64,000 nucleotides of DNA. Source: Lytechinus variegatus (lineage: Eukaryota; Echinodermata; Echinoidea; Temnopleuroida; Toxopneustidae). Each line of letters starts with the position of its first letter. The first letter of the stretch is position 1. Below the pieces are notes generated by a model. That model saw nothing but the letters and a program-made list of their open reading frames with translations, did no database searches and was not told the origin of the DNA. The stretch lies in NCBI RefSeq assembly GCF_018143015.1, contig NC_054749.1, positions 35,773,000-35,836,999 of the forward strand, read 5' to 3'. Of this stretch, positions 36,172 through 46,230 are shown piece by piece. The position numbers were made by a program, and so were the translations under genes.

Positions 36172-36363
36172 AGATAGAAGATAGATAGATAGGCCTACCT
36201 GAGTAGTGACTGTGCTAGAATCTTCCTGAAGTTGGTATGTCCCACAGACTACATATTCCTGCAGAGTTGGGGTTGGGCACCATTCTACAGAATCTGCATA
36301 CAATCCAGTATCAATCTTACACTGTGTTCCAATGGAACTAAGTAGATTAACATCTTCACACAT
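27923..36363 (-). CDS. DPH7: Diphthine methylesterase DPH7 (WD40 protein), nine coding exons
   Basis: DPH7 removes a methyl ester from the diphthine intermediate on elongation factor 2 during diphthamide synthesis in the cytosol. Exons on the minus strand: 36199-36363 (exon begins at 36372), 35723-35874, 35244-35331, 34860-34951, 34526-34686, 33469-33541, 32159-32224, 31140-31315 and 27923-28521. All boundaries are GT/AG and phases agree, giving 523 residues against about 450 in human. Family landmarks in order: YADSVEWCP (~22), DMKW (~103), LSLDWSTGK (~155), [11 protein letters not shown] (~202), [20 protein letters not shown] (~265), [25 protein letters not shown] (~344) and C-terminal [15 protein letters not shown]. 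These are WD40 blades. The excess length is a Ser/Thr/Pro-rich insert at about 350-490, before the last blade. The start is the first in-frame Met and lies 9 bases inside its exon; a noncoding exon upstream is expected but was not located. Confidence 0.95.
29065..29373 (-). pseudogene. C-terminal part of a Tc1-type transposase
   Basis: This 102-residue open frame begins MDDNA and has [18 protein letters not shown], the segment of the DDE/D transposase catalytic domain with the last acidic residue (E of NPIEH), then the C-terminal tail [17 protein letters not shown]. The first two catalytic acids and the DNA-binding domain are absent, so it cannot act alone. It reads in the same direction as DPH7. 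Confidence 0.88.
29389..29568 (+). pseudogene. Inverted duplicate of the Tc1-type transposase tail
   Basis: From the snapback junction the plus strand encodes the same tail as the minus-strand fragment ([14 protein letters not shown], then [18 protein letters not shown]), with several substitutions between the two copies. The catalytic NPIE segment is not repeated on this side. Confidence 0.88.
30021..30788. mobile_element. TTAA-bounded MITE, family E, nested in the mariner snapback
   Basis: The left end TTAACCCTATCTAGGCCGGG is mirrored by the right end CCCGGCCTAGATAGGGTTAA. A G/C-rich 'gggggcct..gaggccccccc' block sits just inside each end. It interrupts the right arm of the Tc1-like snapback exactly where the left arm is continuous ('aacttttataagtgtcc'), so the insertion point and order of events are clear. 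It is 768 bp with no coding capacity. Confidence 0.92.
31885..32065. mobile_element. MITE with GGCGGCGGAAGC ends and C-rich right flank
   Basis: The left 'tggcggcggaagcc' and the right, inverted 'aggcggcggaagcg' are terminal repeats. The interior holds 'aaaattttagg(a/g)gggac' three times and a 16-base C run at 32036-32052. It lies in a DPH7 intron. Confidence 0.7.
32788..33140 (+). repeat. Two degenerate ~175-bp tandem units with TGACCTTTGACC motif
   Basis: Two consecutive units share 'tagatgacctt(t/c)gacc', 'atcattctcat/atcatccag', 'gtaccaagtata/gtagcaagtat', 'attgatgca' and 'agcaagttgaa'. They lie in a DPH7 intron and recall the AGGTCA-rich arms at the window start, although the flanks differ. 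Confidence 0.65.
33839..33989. mobile_element. Short MITE with GGAGCGTTTCATGAAAG ends
   Basis: The left 'ggagcgtttcatgaaa' and the inverted right 'ggagagtttcactagc' are imperfect terminal repeats. The interior has several 'tgtcagac/gtctgaca' words in both orientations. It is 151 bp, in a DPH7 intron. Confidence 0.7.
34008..34166 (-). mobile_element. tRNA-derived SINE, truncated
   Basis: On the minus strand it reads 'catggtctagtggttaagac', a decayed B box, then 'ttcactcaacccaggtgagg' and 'agtgggtactgg', the order seen at 20083 and 25542. The 3' half and ATT tail are missing. It is older and more diverged than those copies. Confidence 0.75.
35449..35726. repeat. 60-bp direct repeat at the DPH7 exon 2 donor
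   Basis: 'cagaaccttatccttgaatt' plus the following ~40 bases occurs at 35449-35508 and 35667-35726. The second copy overlaps the splice donor region of the exon at 35723-35874; in the first copy the donor-equivalent bases have decayed (ctaacc in place of cttacc on the plus strand). Confidence 0.8.
36136..36192. repeat. (CAGA)n/(GATA)n microsatellite next to the first DPH7 coding exon
   Basis: About eight CAGA units and then GATA units end 7 bases from the exon edge at 36199. On the transcribed strand the tract is a (TCTG)n/(TATC)n run starting almost directly after the splice donor. Confidence 0.9.
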
Positions 36364-36372
36364 TACTGGTAT

Positions 36373-38242
36373 CTTGAAAAAGAGCAACACGAAAACAAGA
36401 GAAAGTTTTATTTTGATTCATGAGTGGAATTTATAGGTACATTTTTTATTCTTCACAACTGCTTTTAGAATTTTATCCATTTAAAAAAAATAGATTTAGA
36501 TGATCTAATACAACATTCTTTATCTAAAATAAATGGTTGATCTGATGAATGATTTAAGAGGGCCTGGCCATAAGTTTCACAACCCTGGAGGGGAGGGGGG
36601 GGGGAGGGCACTTCCATTGACGAGTGGATACCAGACGCGACCAAAAACATCCTATAGTATTTTTCATATTCGGATTTAGAAAGTATTGGCATATGATACT
36701 GTACCCTTAACAAAGCAGTACCCTTGACAAGATCCCTGAATTGACCCCCCAAAAAAAGAAAAATAATAATAAGTATAACGATATTTTAATTGTTGTTACG
36801 GATGTCAACTTTACCTTTACTTACATTGGGTTTAGCATACTGCCGAACCGGCCTCCCACACCTCGCTCAAATCGCACTCTAAACACTTAGTGTTGGGGCA
36901 GAAAGTACATCCAATATAAAGCATTCTAGCCTTTTTATAACCTCGCACATTTGACCATAAACATGTAGCTTTCCTAGCGAAATATAGGCCTCCTATACCC
37001 TTTTTTCAGTATTTTAGTGCATTTGAAACCCATGTATAATGTGCCTAATCTTTAAAAAGAAATCCTTTAAGCATTTCTTTGGTTCCGACTGTAGGCCTAG
37101 TGGTATCCACTTGTCAATAGAAGTGCTCCCCCCCTCCTGGGTCGCACAACGTTCGGTATTTTAATTGATTTTCTGTGAAATGAGAATAACTTTTTATTGA
37201 AAATCAACTGCATGATAATTTCTAAAATGTGCAAAAACTGTATTCAACCCAAAGTCAAAGAACACCCCACTCTTTCTGCAATGCCAATGCCAACGGGCCC
37301 CTACCCATGCTCTGGTTTGCTAATTGAAGACAACTATGACTCTAGCTCTAGAGATCTACTAGTAGTACTACTAGTAACTAGTACTTAGACTGCTGATGGC
37401 AGTAGAGTCGCTGGTCCCAAAATTGGGATTGTCCCAGAAAACAAGGATATCCTCATAAACCAAGACAAATCATGTCTTGAGATAAATTGAGATTGTCCTT
37501 CTTTATGGGGTTGTGTTTTTGTTACGCTTAGTCTACCCCTGGGGGGCATAAACAGCAATTATGGGGAATGAGTGCTAAAAAAGTACAACTAAATTCAGTG
37601 ACCTCAATTCCCCTCCCCCACCCAACAAGTGAACTGTCTATCTTTCATAACTTAAAGTCTTCTAATGAAACCTAATCAGGTAATTTGTATTTTTGAAAGA
37701 GGTTTAAAAGGTGAAGAAATAAAATATCTTCATTGGTTATATATTGTGAATATCATACTAATAATTAACATACACAAAAATCAAGTTACAAAATTATTTG
37801 TCTAGGAGTCAAACTCAAGGTCAAAGTAAAGGTCAAAGGTCCAATACATTATTTGATGCATGTTTTGGATTCCTAGATCTGAATTTCCTTTTGAGTAGTA
37901 CCAGTTTCATGAAAATTAGTCAACACGTTATGACGCAATGGCCATTGAAAGTTGAAGGTCAAGCCCATTGGACTAAAAAAATTTTGTTTTGTGGTTGGGC
38001 CATGGGAAATTTTATGTGTACCAAATTACAACAAATTTTGAGAGGGTCCGGTGCAAAATTGCACATTCATTTGGTGAATTGGCATGGAATGACCCAATGT
38101 CATGACCATGATCAGAATCTAGCTTGAATCCTCTGAAAAATTGTCTCAATCCAAAATGAAGCACACTGCTGAGCTTGAAACCAATCTTATGAAGATATTC
38201 ATTATGATACTCCATGCGATGAGGACATAGGGAATCACAAAT
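36373..38242. other. Upstream region of DPH7, no exon located
   Basis: A 5' splice acceptor (tctttttcaag) precedes the first coding exon, so a noncoding exon should lie here. A G-rich stretch is at 36589-36607. Around 37810-37845 are three AGGTCAAAG-type words. No first exon or CpG-rich promoter could be picked out by eye. Confidence 0.4.
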
Positions 38243-38852
38243 TTAAAGGACAAGTCCACCCCAACAAAAACTTGATTTGAATAAAAAGGGAAAAATTCAA
38301 CAAGCATAACACTGAAAATTTCATCAAAATCGGATGTAAAATAAGAAAGTTATGGCATTTTAAAGTTTCACTTATTTTCAACAAAATAGTTTTATGAACA
38401 AGCCAGTTACATCCAAATGAGAGAGTTGATGACATCACTCACTATTTCTTTTGTATTTTATTATATGAAATATTGTTATTTTCTCGTCATTGTCATGTGA
38501 AATGAAGTTTCATTCCTCCCTGAACACGTGGAATTCCATTATTTTAACATTTTGTGCTTCAGGCAAGGAGGTCCTAATCGTCAAATTCGTAAAAATTGAA
38601 ATATTGTATAATTCAAACAATAAAAAACAAAAGAAATAGTGAGTGACATCATCGACTCTCTCATTTGGATGTAACTGGCTCGTTCATATGCCGTAACTAT
38701 TTTGTTGAAAATAAGCGAAACTTTGAAATGTCATAACTTTCTTAAAATTTTACATCCGATTTTGATGAAATTTTCAGCATTGTGCTTGTCTGATTTTTCT
38801 CCATTGATTCAAATCAACATTTTTCTGAGGTGGACATGGACTTGACCTTTAA
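38243..38852. mobile_element. TTAA-bounded foldback MITE, family A, copy 4
   Basis: It begins TTAAAGGACAAGTCCACCCC and ends with the inverse, with a short duplication (GGACATGGACTTGACCTTTAA). It is 610 bp, the longest and best paired of the four copies, with arms of about 250 bp. Confidence 0.9.
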
Positions 38853-39308
38853 AATCAAATCTGATTCTGAGAGGTATGATCAAAACATGTCCACCACCCA
38901 CACGCACGCTATCGTACATTCATAATCATATTGAATCATTCTTCACATATCCCCAAACCAGCTTTGTGAAACAGTTGAACGATACCTCGTTCTTCACGGT
39001 TGGAGCGATTCTACCAGACCATTTCAATTTCATGAAACAGGCCCCAGGCTGCCGCCCCTGGGTACTTTTGAACCTCACAAGTTCAGCTGCACACCCGACC
39101 CCGTCCAAAGGGCAAAGGCCAAACCAATCTAATTCTAATCTAAAAACGTACCCCCCCCCCAGCTCTACCAATTGAATTAGTACCGATTATGTTATGATAA
39201 CCCAGAATCCAGATCTGGATGTGTACGATGCAGGACCCTCTTGTCCTGGGCATAAACGCATCGGGTGAGAGAGGGCGGACCGGCAGAGTGAGGATTAGAC
39301 ATGTATTG

Positions 39309-39431
39309 TTAGACGTTTCTGTCAATCAATAGCTTCATGAATGAGCTTGTCAATGTTGAGTTGATGACAGCGTCACTCAGGTGATTCCACTCAATGATGA
39401 TAGTGGATGGGAAGAATGAGTTCCTGTTACA
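39309..39431 (-). pseudogene. C-terminal remnant of a CR1/L2-like retrotransposon ORF2
   Basis: The minus strand reads NRNSFFPSTIIIEWNHLSD, then AVINSTLTSSF and a stop at 39309-39311. This is the '..SFFPRTI.EWN.LP..V..' tail typical of CR1/L2 ORF2 proteins. Only about 40 residues remain and it is unrelated in detail to the element at 39.6-43 kb. The first residues lie in a hairpin arm (39409-39475). Confidence 0.7.
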
Positions 39432-39475
39432 TGTGTTACTACTATTATGATTTGTAACAGGAACTCATTCTTCCC
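39409..39475. repeat. Perfect 23-bp-arm hairpin
   Basis: 'gggaagaatgagttcctgtt' plus 'aca' is exactly mirrored after a 21-base loop. The left arm is part of the retroelement coding remnant; the right arm is an inverted copy of it. Confidence 0.95.
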
Positions 39476-39574
39476 AGTTTCCCACATGTCCCATCCTGTT
39501 TTGAAAAGGCTGTAGGCCTAAATTGTTATTCGTTCGGTTTGTGCTCTGATTATTGTATTAGGCCCTATAGCACT

Positions 39575-42500
39575 TACCTTACCTTACCTTACCGCAAATA
39601 CTGGAAGAATGCTGAATTAGCAGTCGAGCTTCCAGATCTATCTTCTAATTTAGTCATCTTCCATCATGCTTCAATAGATTAAGGAGGCAGTGGGGCAAGT
39701 TGGTGAAAATTGACTTTTCGTATCTAAGAGTAGTGGGAATCATAATGCTTATCTTGCCAGTATCGGTCTAGCCTGAATTTGAAGGTGTCTACTGTGGAAG
39801 CTTCAACTACCTCAGCTGGGAGAGAGTTCCAATCATTGACTACTCGGTGACTAAAAGCATGCTTTCTCACATTTGTTCTGCATCTTGGCTTTACAAGTTT
39901 GTATCTATGACCTCTTGTAGTACTGTCAGCTAGTTGAAAAAAGTGGTCTGGGTTAAGCCTGTCGACTTCATGAGTGATCTTATACACTTGAATCATGTCT
40001 CCTCTCTTTCTTCTGTACTCCAAGGATGGTAATTTCAGGTGTTTAAGCCTTTCCTTGTATGGAAGATGTTTGATCCTGGAGATTACTTTTGTTGCTCTCT
40101 TCTGAACTCTCTCGACAGCCTTAGCATCAGCAATGTACTGTGGTGACCAGATGACATTTCCATATTCCAGGAGTGGCCTCACTAACCCTTTAAATAGTTT
40201 GGGGATAGTGGTCGAATCAAGACACTGGAAAGTACGTCTTATGCTGATCAGTACCCTGTTTGCCTTATTAACAGCATTTGACACTTGCTTGTGGAATTTT
40301 AGATCGTCGTCAATGATGATCCCTAAATCCTTTTCTTCTCTAACTACATTCAGTGCTGTACTCCCGATGTTGTAGTGCTCTCTTTGGTCACCTGATCCAA
40401 GATGCAAAACACTGCACTTGTCAGTGTTGAATTGAAGTTGCCACTTTGAGGACCAGTTCATCAGTGAGTGCAAACTTGCTTGGAACAGTTCACATTGATT
40501 TGGCGAGGAGACAGACGAATAGGCCTTAGTGTCATCTGCATAGATTCTTACAGTGGATTCCATAACATCAGGAAGATCATTGATGTACAACACAAACAAT
40601 GTCGGGCCGAGCACGCTACCCTGGGGCACCCCACTCTTTACCGTGCACCACTGAGATCTGGCATTGTTTACTATTACCCTCTGGGTTCGGCCACTGAGAA
40701 AATCAGCAATCCAAGTTTTGAAGCTTCCTTGGATGTTGTACGCATCTAGTTTTGCCACAAGACGTTGATGGGGTACACTGTCAAAGGCCTTTCTAAAGTC
40801 TAGGTAGACAACATCAACCTTTTCACCTTGATCCAGTGAGGATGTCCAGTCCTCTAGTGTCTGGAGCAGCTGTGTAACAGTTGATCTTCCTGGGACAAAT
40901 CCATGTTGGGAATCGCTGATTAGTTCATTCTCCATCAGATGATCGACGATCTTGTCTCTGATCAGCGACTCCATGATCTTACAAGGTACTGAAGTCAAAC
41001 TTATCGGTCGATAATTATTGGCTTCAGACTTGTTTCCCTTCTTGTGAACTGGAACAACGTGACTTGCTTTCCATGCTGAAGGAAGCTTGCCTTCTTTGAA
41101 TGATTTAGTGTAGATGATGGCCAATGGTGTACACACTGAAGGTGCCGTTTCCCGTAAAATGCAAGGATGGATACCATCCGGTCCAGCACTCTTGAATTTG
41201 GAAAGCAGATCAAGTTTGCGATGTACATCCTCTGGGGTTATGTCAAGAGCAGATAAGCATCCCGCTGACTGTCTGCGTTCAAGCTGTGGGATGGAAGAAG
41301 TGTCCTCTTCAGTAAATGTTGTCTCAAAGAAAGCATTCAAGATTTCGGCTTTCTCTTCATCTGTTGAAGTGAAGGTACCATCTGTCTTTTTGAGATCAGG
41401 GAGCCCCTTTCTGGTCTTTAGATTATCAGATGCATATCTCCAGAATGCTTTTGGATCCTTCTTCACATTCTTCGCAAGGTCCTTTTCAAAGTTACTTCGC
41501 AGTTCTCTCGTGAGGCATTGAAGAGCCTTTGCTAGTCTCTTAGCTCTAGCAATGTCAGTTGGGTGTTTAGTGACTTGGGCTTGTTGCCATGCACGATGCT
41601 TTTGTCCATGCAGTCTGAGTGCTTGATTGTTCATCCATCTATGCTTTTTCTTACGTCGCCGTGATGAAGAACAAGGTATGTGTTTCTTCATAATGTCTGT
41701 CAAGTTTGTATGGAAGAATGACCAGGACTGTTCAGTATCCATGTCCTTCATTGACTGTTCCCAATCAACTTTATCAAGCTCCTCACATATGTCATTGTAT
41801 TGTCCAAGACTGAACTGAAGTTTTGGAAACTGTGCTTCTCTTTCTGGAGCTGAGAGGGTGACTGTCAAAATAAGCCCAAGATGGTCACTCAATCCAAGAG
41901 GAGGCAGTGATTCAATATCATCAATCAAATGGTCATTATTAGTGAACACCAAATCCAGAGTGCTGTCAGTTTGTCCTACCCTATGTCTTGTTGGGAAATG
42001 GACATGCTGGTGTAGGAAGCAGTCGGCTATAGTGTCTATGAATTCTATATCTGTGTTGCTTCTTCCAGTGTGGGATTCCCAGTCTATGTGAGGATAGTTG
42101 AAATCCCCTGCAATCAAAAGGTGGGCTGAGTTCTTACTGGAGACTTCAAGCATGAGATCGCGTAGCTGGTTGTGATTGCTGACAGATGGACTTCTGTATA
42201 TACATCCAGCAAGAAGTTTCTTTGAACCAGACACCCGCAGAGTTATCCACACAGACTCATCAAATCCTCGTTGGATATCACAGTCTCGTATGAGATGGCG
42301 TAGTTCATGAGAAACATAAATAGCAACACCCCTCTTTCCATTTGGGAGATTGGAGTGTATGTCATATCCATCTAAATGTAAGTCCTGTTCATGAAGTGGA
42401 TTCTTGGCATTCTTTGGGCAGATCTCAGTCAGAAAGACCAAGTCTACTTTGTGTACTTCAAGAAGCATTAACAGTTCATTCCGCTTATTTAAAAGGGAAT

Positions 42501-43390
42501 CACAATTTGTGTAGTATGCCTTCAGTGTACCTCTTTTCCTGTTATTTGGCATTGTTTGTTCTTGTTGAGTTTCATTTTCAGAGTTTACCTGCCACTCATC
42601 ATCATCAGAAGTTGAGGTCAAGGTGGAGCAGTCACTGTCACCAACACTTGTGATACATGTAGATGTCACAGTTTCATCCATATCTCCAGTAGCATCCCCG
42701 GCATATTTATCAAATTCATTATCCAGGGTGAATGAGATGTTGTTGACAATGGATTTCCTAGTACTTGTTCTTGTGGCACCTTTGTTCCCATCTGTGGCAA
42801 GTTGTTCCCTCCTTTCACTGTATGAACACGCACCATCTATTTCAATGCATTCATGTAGGTTCCTTCTGTTATCGGTGATAGACTGGTTATCTCCATCTGT
42901 GGCAAGTTCTTTGGTATTCACTTGGGATGCCAATACTTCCATTCTGCTATTGTATTCTTGTGACGTCCTTCTCCTGTCAACTTCAATATCACTTTCATTC
43001 CTCTCAGCTTGTTCTTATTTGTTATTTGTCAGATTAGATAATTACCTGGCTTGGGCTTGGATAAGTCAGTTCTAGAATTACTTTTGAAAAATAGCAAACA
43101 GAAGTCAGAAAACCTCACTGCATCAGCTCACAGCTCAGGCTAGCTCGGCACATTGCACACTCACGATCACACGTATTGCTATTGCGAGGTTTCACTCTCA
43201 GCACAGGCCTACCCCCCTACATACATCACTTTCCGCTCGCGGCCGGCCGCCGGCTCGGGAACATGCGGCGTGCGCCCGAAGGCTAGGGACCAACCTGAAG
43301 CGAGCGGACAGACTCAGCAGACACTTTGATATCGCGATATCACAGATTGTCCAATTTCCGCCGATGTAAACACACGGCGATTTCCCGTTC
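39575..43390 (-). mobile_element. CR1/L2-like non-LTR retrotransposon, apparently full length in its ORF
   Basis: The element contains a 1072-codon ORF (39724-42942). Its 3' end has no poly-A but four or five GGTAAG-like units (CTTAC repeats at about 39574-39595 on the plus strand), as expected for this clade. The upstream limit is uncertain: GC-rich, CpG-rich sequence at 43228-43320 on the 5' side is a plausible internal promoter and 5' UTR, and I placed the end near 43390 only because composition changes there. No separate ORF1 was seen. Confidence 0.8.
39724..42942 (-). CDS. Retrotransposon ORF2: AP-type endonuclease and reverse transcriptase
   Basis: The protein nicks target DNA and reverse-transcribes the element's RNA from the nick. 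Residues 1-137 are acidic and low in order, with no known fold. The endonuclease spans about 138-365: TNCDSL (145), the catalytic Glu in LTEICPKN (173), AGDFNYPHIDW (278) and LSDHLGL (351). Reverse transcriptase blocks: SAGPDGIHP (585), NNYRPISLTS (642), VYLDFRKAFDSVPH (712), GVPQGSVLGP (771) and the catalytic YADD (801-804). A ~200-residue C-terminal region typical of CR1/L2 ends with DWNSLPAEVV. All catalytic residues are present and no stop or frameshift interrupts the frame, so the element may be young. The clade (CR1, L2 or close relative) is from motif style only. Confidence 0.95.
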   Translation of the reverse strand: MEVLASQVNTKELATDGDNQSITDNRRNLHECIEIDGACSYSERREQLATDGNKGATRTSTRKSIVNNISFTLDNEFDKYAGDATGDMDETVTSTCITSVGDSDCSTLTSTSDDDEWQVNSENETQQEQTMPNNRKRGTLKAYYTNCDSLLNKRNELLMLLEVHKVDLVFLTEICPKNAKNPLHEQDLHLDGYDIHSNLPNGKRGVAIYVSHELRHLIRDCDIQRGFDESVWITLRVSGSKKLLAGCIYRSPSVSNHNQLRDLMLEVSSKNSAHLLIAGDFNYPHIDWESHTGRSNTDIEFIDTIADCFLHQHVHFPTRHRVGQTDSTLDLVFTNNDHLIDDIESLPPLGLSDHLGLILTVTLSAPEREAQFPKLQFSLGQYNDICEELDKVDWEQSMKDMDTEQSWSFFHTNLTDIMKKHIPCSSSRRRKKKHRWMNNQALRLHGQKHRAWQQAQVTKHPTDIARAKRLAKALQCLTRELRSNFEKDLAKNVKKDPKAFWRYASDNLKTRKGLPDLKKTDGTFTSTDEEKAEILNAFFETTFTEEDTSSIPQLERRQSAGCLSALDITPEDVHRKLDLLSKFKSAGPDGIHPCILRETAPSVCTPLAIIYTKSFKEGKLPSAWKASHVVPVHKKGNKSEANNYRPISLTSVPCKIMESLIRDKIVDHLMENELISDSQHGFVPGRSTVTQLLQTLEDWTSSLDQGEKVDVVYLDFRKAFDSVPHQRLVAKLDAYNIQGSFKTWIADFLSGRTQRVIVNNARSQWCTVKSGVPQGSVLGPTLFVLYINDLPDVMESTVRIYADDTKAYSSVSSPNQCELFQASLHSLMNWSSKWQLQFNTDKCSVLHLGSGDQREHYNIGSTALNVVREEKDLGIIIDDDLKFHKQVSNAVNKANRVLISIRRTFQCLDSTTIPKLFKGLVRPLLEYGNVIWSPQYIADAKAVERVQKRATKVISRIKHLPYKERLKHLKLPSLEYRRKRGDMIQVYKITHEVDRLNPDHFFQLADSTTRGHRYKLVKPRCRTNVRKHAFSHRVVNDWNSLPAEVVEASTVDTFKFRLDRYWQDKHYDSHYS

Positions 43391-44899
43391 TAATCACGTG
43401 TAGTCTCTCTTTCGCAGACCCTTATTTCTATTTTCAATTGAAGTTGTCTCTTAATACCAATATTGTTAGTTGCTACCTTTTTTTCTTTTATTACAGATTC
43501 AAACATCCAACCGAACATGGCTTGTCGGCGAAATACCGGCAAGAAGAAGAAACATTTTGCCGTGAAAGAAGAAGCAATAAGTGGATGCCCGAACTTTTGG
43601 GAACTCTTCATGATTTAAGATTGATTTGTTTAGAGAATTACCAAAAAGTAGTTTCATCTTTGCATACTCTAATAATGAAAGCATCGTAGTTAGATTATTA
43701 ATTTTAGTACTGAGGCTGTTAGCATTAAAAAAATATGCCGTTAATAGGGAAATGTGTTGAAATCTCAACCCTTATAATACTGATAAACACTAATGCGGAT
43801 AAGCAGAATTTTCTTTTACTGTTATTTGGTAGATAAGAGAATTTTAAAAAATGTATGGAATATGATGTGCTAATGAAATATGTATGTAATACGAATTAAT
43901 TGGACCTACCCAGGAAAATGATATGAATAATGGAAGGCCCAATTACCACCCCTTCTAATCCATTTTTGCGACCTGATTTCAGTCCATTAATTTTACCAAA
44001 GACATTTTAAAATTGTGATTATGCTTGTGATTGTAATTGCAATAAAACTAATAAGCAATAATAAAGTAACGTGACCTCATAACTTTAATTGTCCGAAATA
44101 GTTGCACAATTTTCATAGGCGGATCTAAGGGGCGAGGAAACCCGAGGCGCCCCCCCCCCGAAAAAAGAAACAAAACAGGAAAAGAAAGAAAGGGAAAGAA
44201 AGGAGGGAAGCAAGAAGGAGAAAAGAAAAGGAGACGAGTGAATAAGACACTGGCATAAATCCCGGGGGGATGGGGGGATATATCCCCCACCACTTTTTGA
44301 GGAGGGGGGGGATGGCTTGTACAAACATCCCCCCCACTTTTTACGAAAGAAAATGAAAAAAAATCACAAGAGATTGTTGCTTTATTGGTAAAAATCCTTC
44401 CTAAAATACCGCTTAACAAATAAAACAATATTATTGAATCATAAAATGCCAATAAAGAGCCAGTTCACCATTTCCAAACGAAATACTTATGCCCTTATTA
44501 TAACATTGAAGAGAAGCCCTCGTTTCTTCCGTTTCATCAATGTTGGGGTCTTTGGGAAGGGATTAAGATGGAGAGTAATTTTTTTTAATGTAATCTCTAA
44601 TAAAACCATTGAACCATCATGGGGTAAGAAAAATAATAATATTGGAGGGGTATTTGCCATATGGACATACAGTGGCGTAACTACGGGGGCACATACCCCC
44701 CCCCCCTCTCCATCGGCTGAACTCCAAAAAAGGGGGAAATGAGAAAAGAGGGAGAAAGGAAGAGAAACGTAGTGGGAAAGAAGAAAATATTATTCATTAT
44801 AATGTTATTTTACATTATATTATAATCATGTTATGTTACATTACATAAAAAACATTTTTATCATAACTTTATGAAACATAATTTGCCCAGGGCCTACTT
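43391..44899. other. Intergenic DNA with G/C homopolymer tracts
   Basis: C and G runs at 44149-44160, 44271-44280, 44302-44311 and 44697-44706 sit in small purine-rich patches, resembling decayed GGCGG-type MITE pieces such as the one at 31885-32065. No gene is supported. A plus-strand frame at 43500-43686 is open, but I recognise nothing in it. Confidence 0.45.
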
Positions 44900-46230
44900 C
44901 TCCATTGTTCCTGGTGCTCGCATTGTCTGTTTAACGAGATATATAATCCTGAAGTACTAAAACATCCCGTTTTCAAGTCAATATAAACCAAATATATTTC
45001 CTAGCACTTGAGTTATCATTGTTTTATGTAGTGACATATGCTTCTTTTACATGACTCAAAAAGTGATTGCCCCATGTTAAGATCTTCGAACATATGAAAC
45101 ATTTCCTGTCCCTGATTACGTTCGCATTAGTGGATTGGTGAGATATGTCTGCTCTTCATGAATTTTTAAAATCAGTCCTTAAAATGTCCCTTCTTCTGAT
45201 CTGAATATCAAAAATTGTCTAAATTTTCAGCTCGCGCTTCACGCTCGCAATATTTGATTAGTGAGATGCGTATGATAATCATGATTGCAATGACTACAAA
45301 AAGTGTTTGATGTGTTCAGATGTAATTCTAATAAAATCAGCAAGCGCTTGGCACTCGCATTAGATGACTATGGTGAGATATGCATACTCTTAATGGATTT
45401 CTAAAATATATTCCTTAAAATCTCGCTGTTTGGGGTCAAAATATGCGAAAATTTCAGCTCACGCTTCGCGCTCGCTTTATTTAACAAGACAGGTACCTAT
45501 CGTGATGACCAAATTTGATTATAATGTCCCTTTTTAGGTGTGAATATAAAAAATTCAGCTCGCGCTTCGCGCTCGCATTATTCGATCAGTGAGATACATA
45601 TCCGTTTATTTCTAAACCGTTTATTTCTAAAATTGCTTAGAATGTCAATCTTTTAAGTCACAATGTCAAAAATTTGAACTACAAGTTCAAAGATGTATCT
45701 TCTTATGACTAAGTGCAAATCGTCCTTCACAGGTTATTTTTCGATCAAGCCAGAACCCATATTAAAATAATGTCTGCTTCCGCTTCGAGCTCACAGTAAT
45801 TATCTTTCTACATACGCATGTTCTTCAGGTTCGCAAACATTGCCCAATTATTATATTCAATTTTGAGAACAACAATCATGAAGGTCACAAAATGTTCAGC
45901 TCGTGCTCCGTGCTCGCACTTTTTAAATAGGGCTATGAGATTATTACATGTTTTTTCAAGTTGTTTTTTAAGAACAAAGCTAAGAAATTACTCTTATGAT
46001 ATCCGAGCGTTTTGCGGCCCCCCCAAAAAGTAAATGGGAGAAAAGAAAAGGAATAAGTAAAAAATATAGGCCTATAATTTTTCAAATGTTACTTCAAAGT
46101 CACACAAACTTTGATTTTGTGATTGAAATGTCAAAATTTCGCTATCTCGCTACGCCCGCTCGCAACTTTTTATCAAATTTAGGCAATATTCCATGTTGAA
46201 CCCCCTCAAAATTTTTAGCTCATTACGCTA
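44900..46230 (+). repeat. Dispersed array of GCTCGCGCTTCGCGCTCGC-type motif
   Basis: The motif 'cagctcgcgcttcgcgctcg' and variants occur at about 45229, 45341, 45457, 45556, 45897 and 46137, often followed by 'attatttgat(t/c)agtgagat' and 'gcgtatg/acatatcc'. Spacing is irregular (about 100-340 bp). One more distant relative is at 8908-8930. The motif is itself an inverted GCGCTCGC/GCGAGCGC-like word. Confidence 0.75.

Noticed and set aside
43438..43689. 83-codon plus-strand open frame as a host exon
   Set aside because: No recognisable domain, and no convincing splice partners or neighbouring exons.
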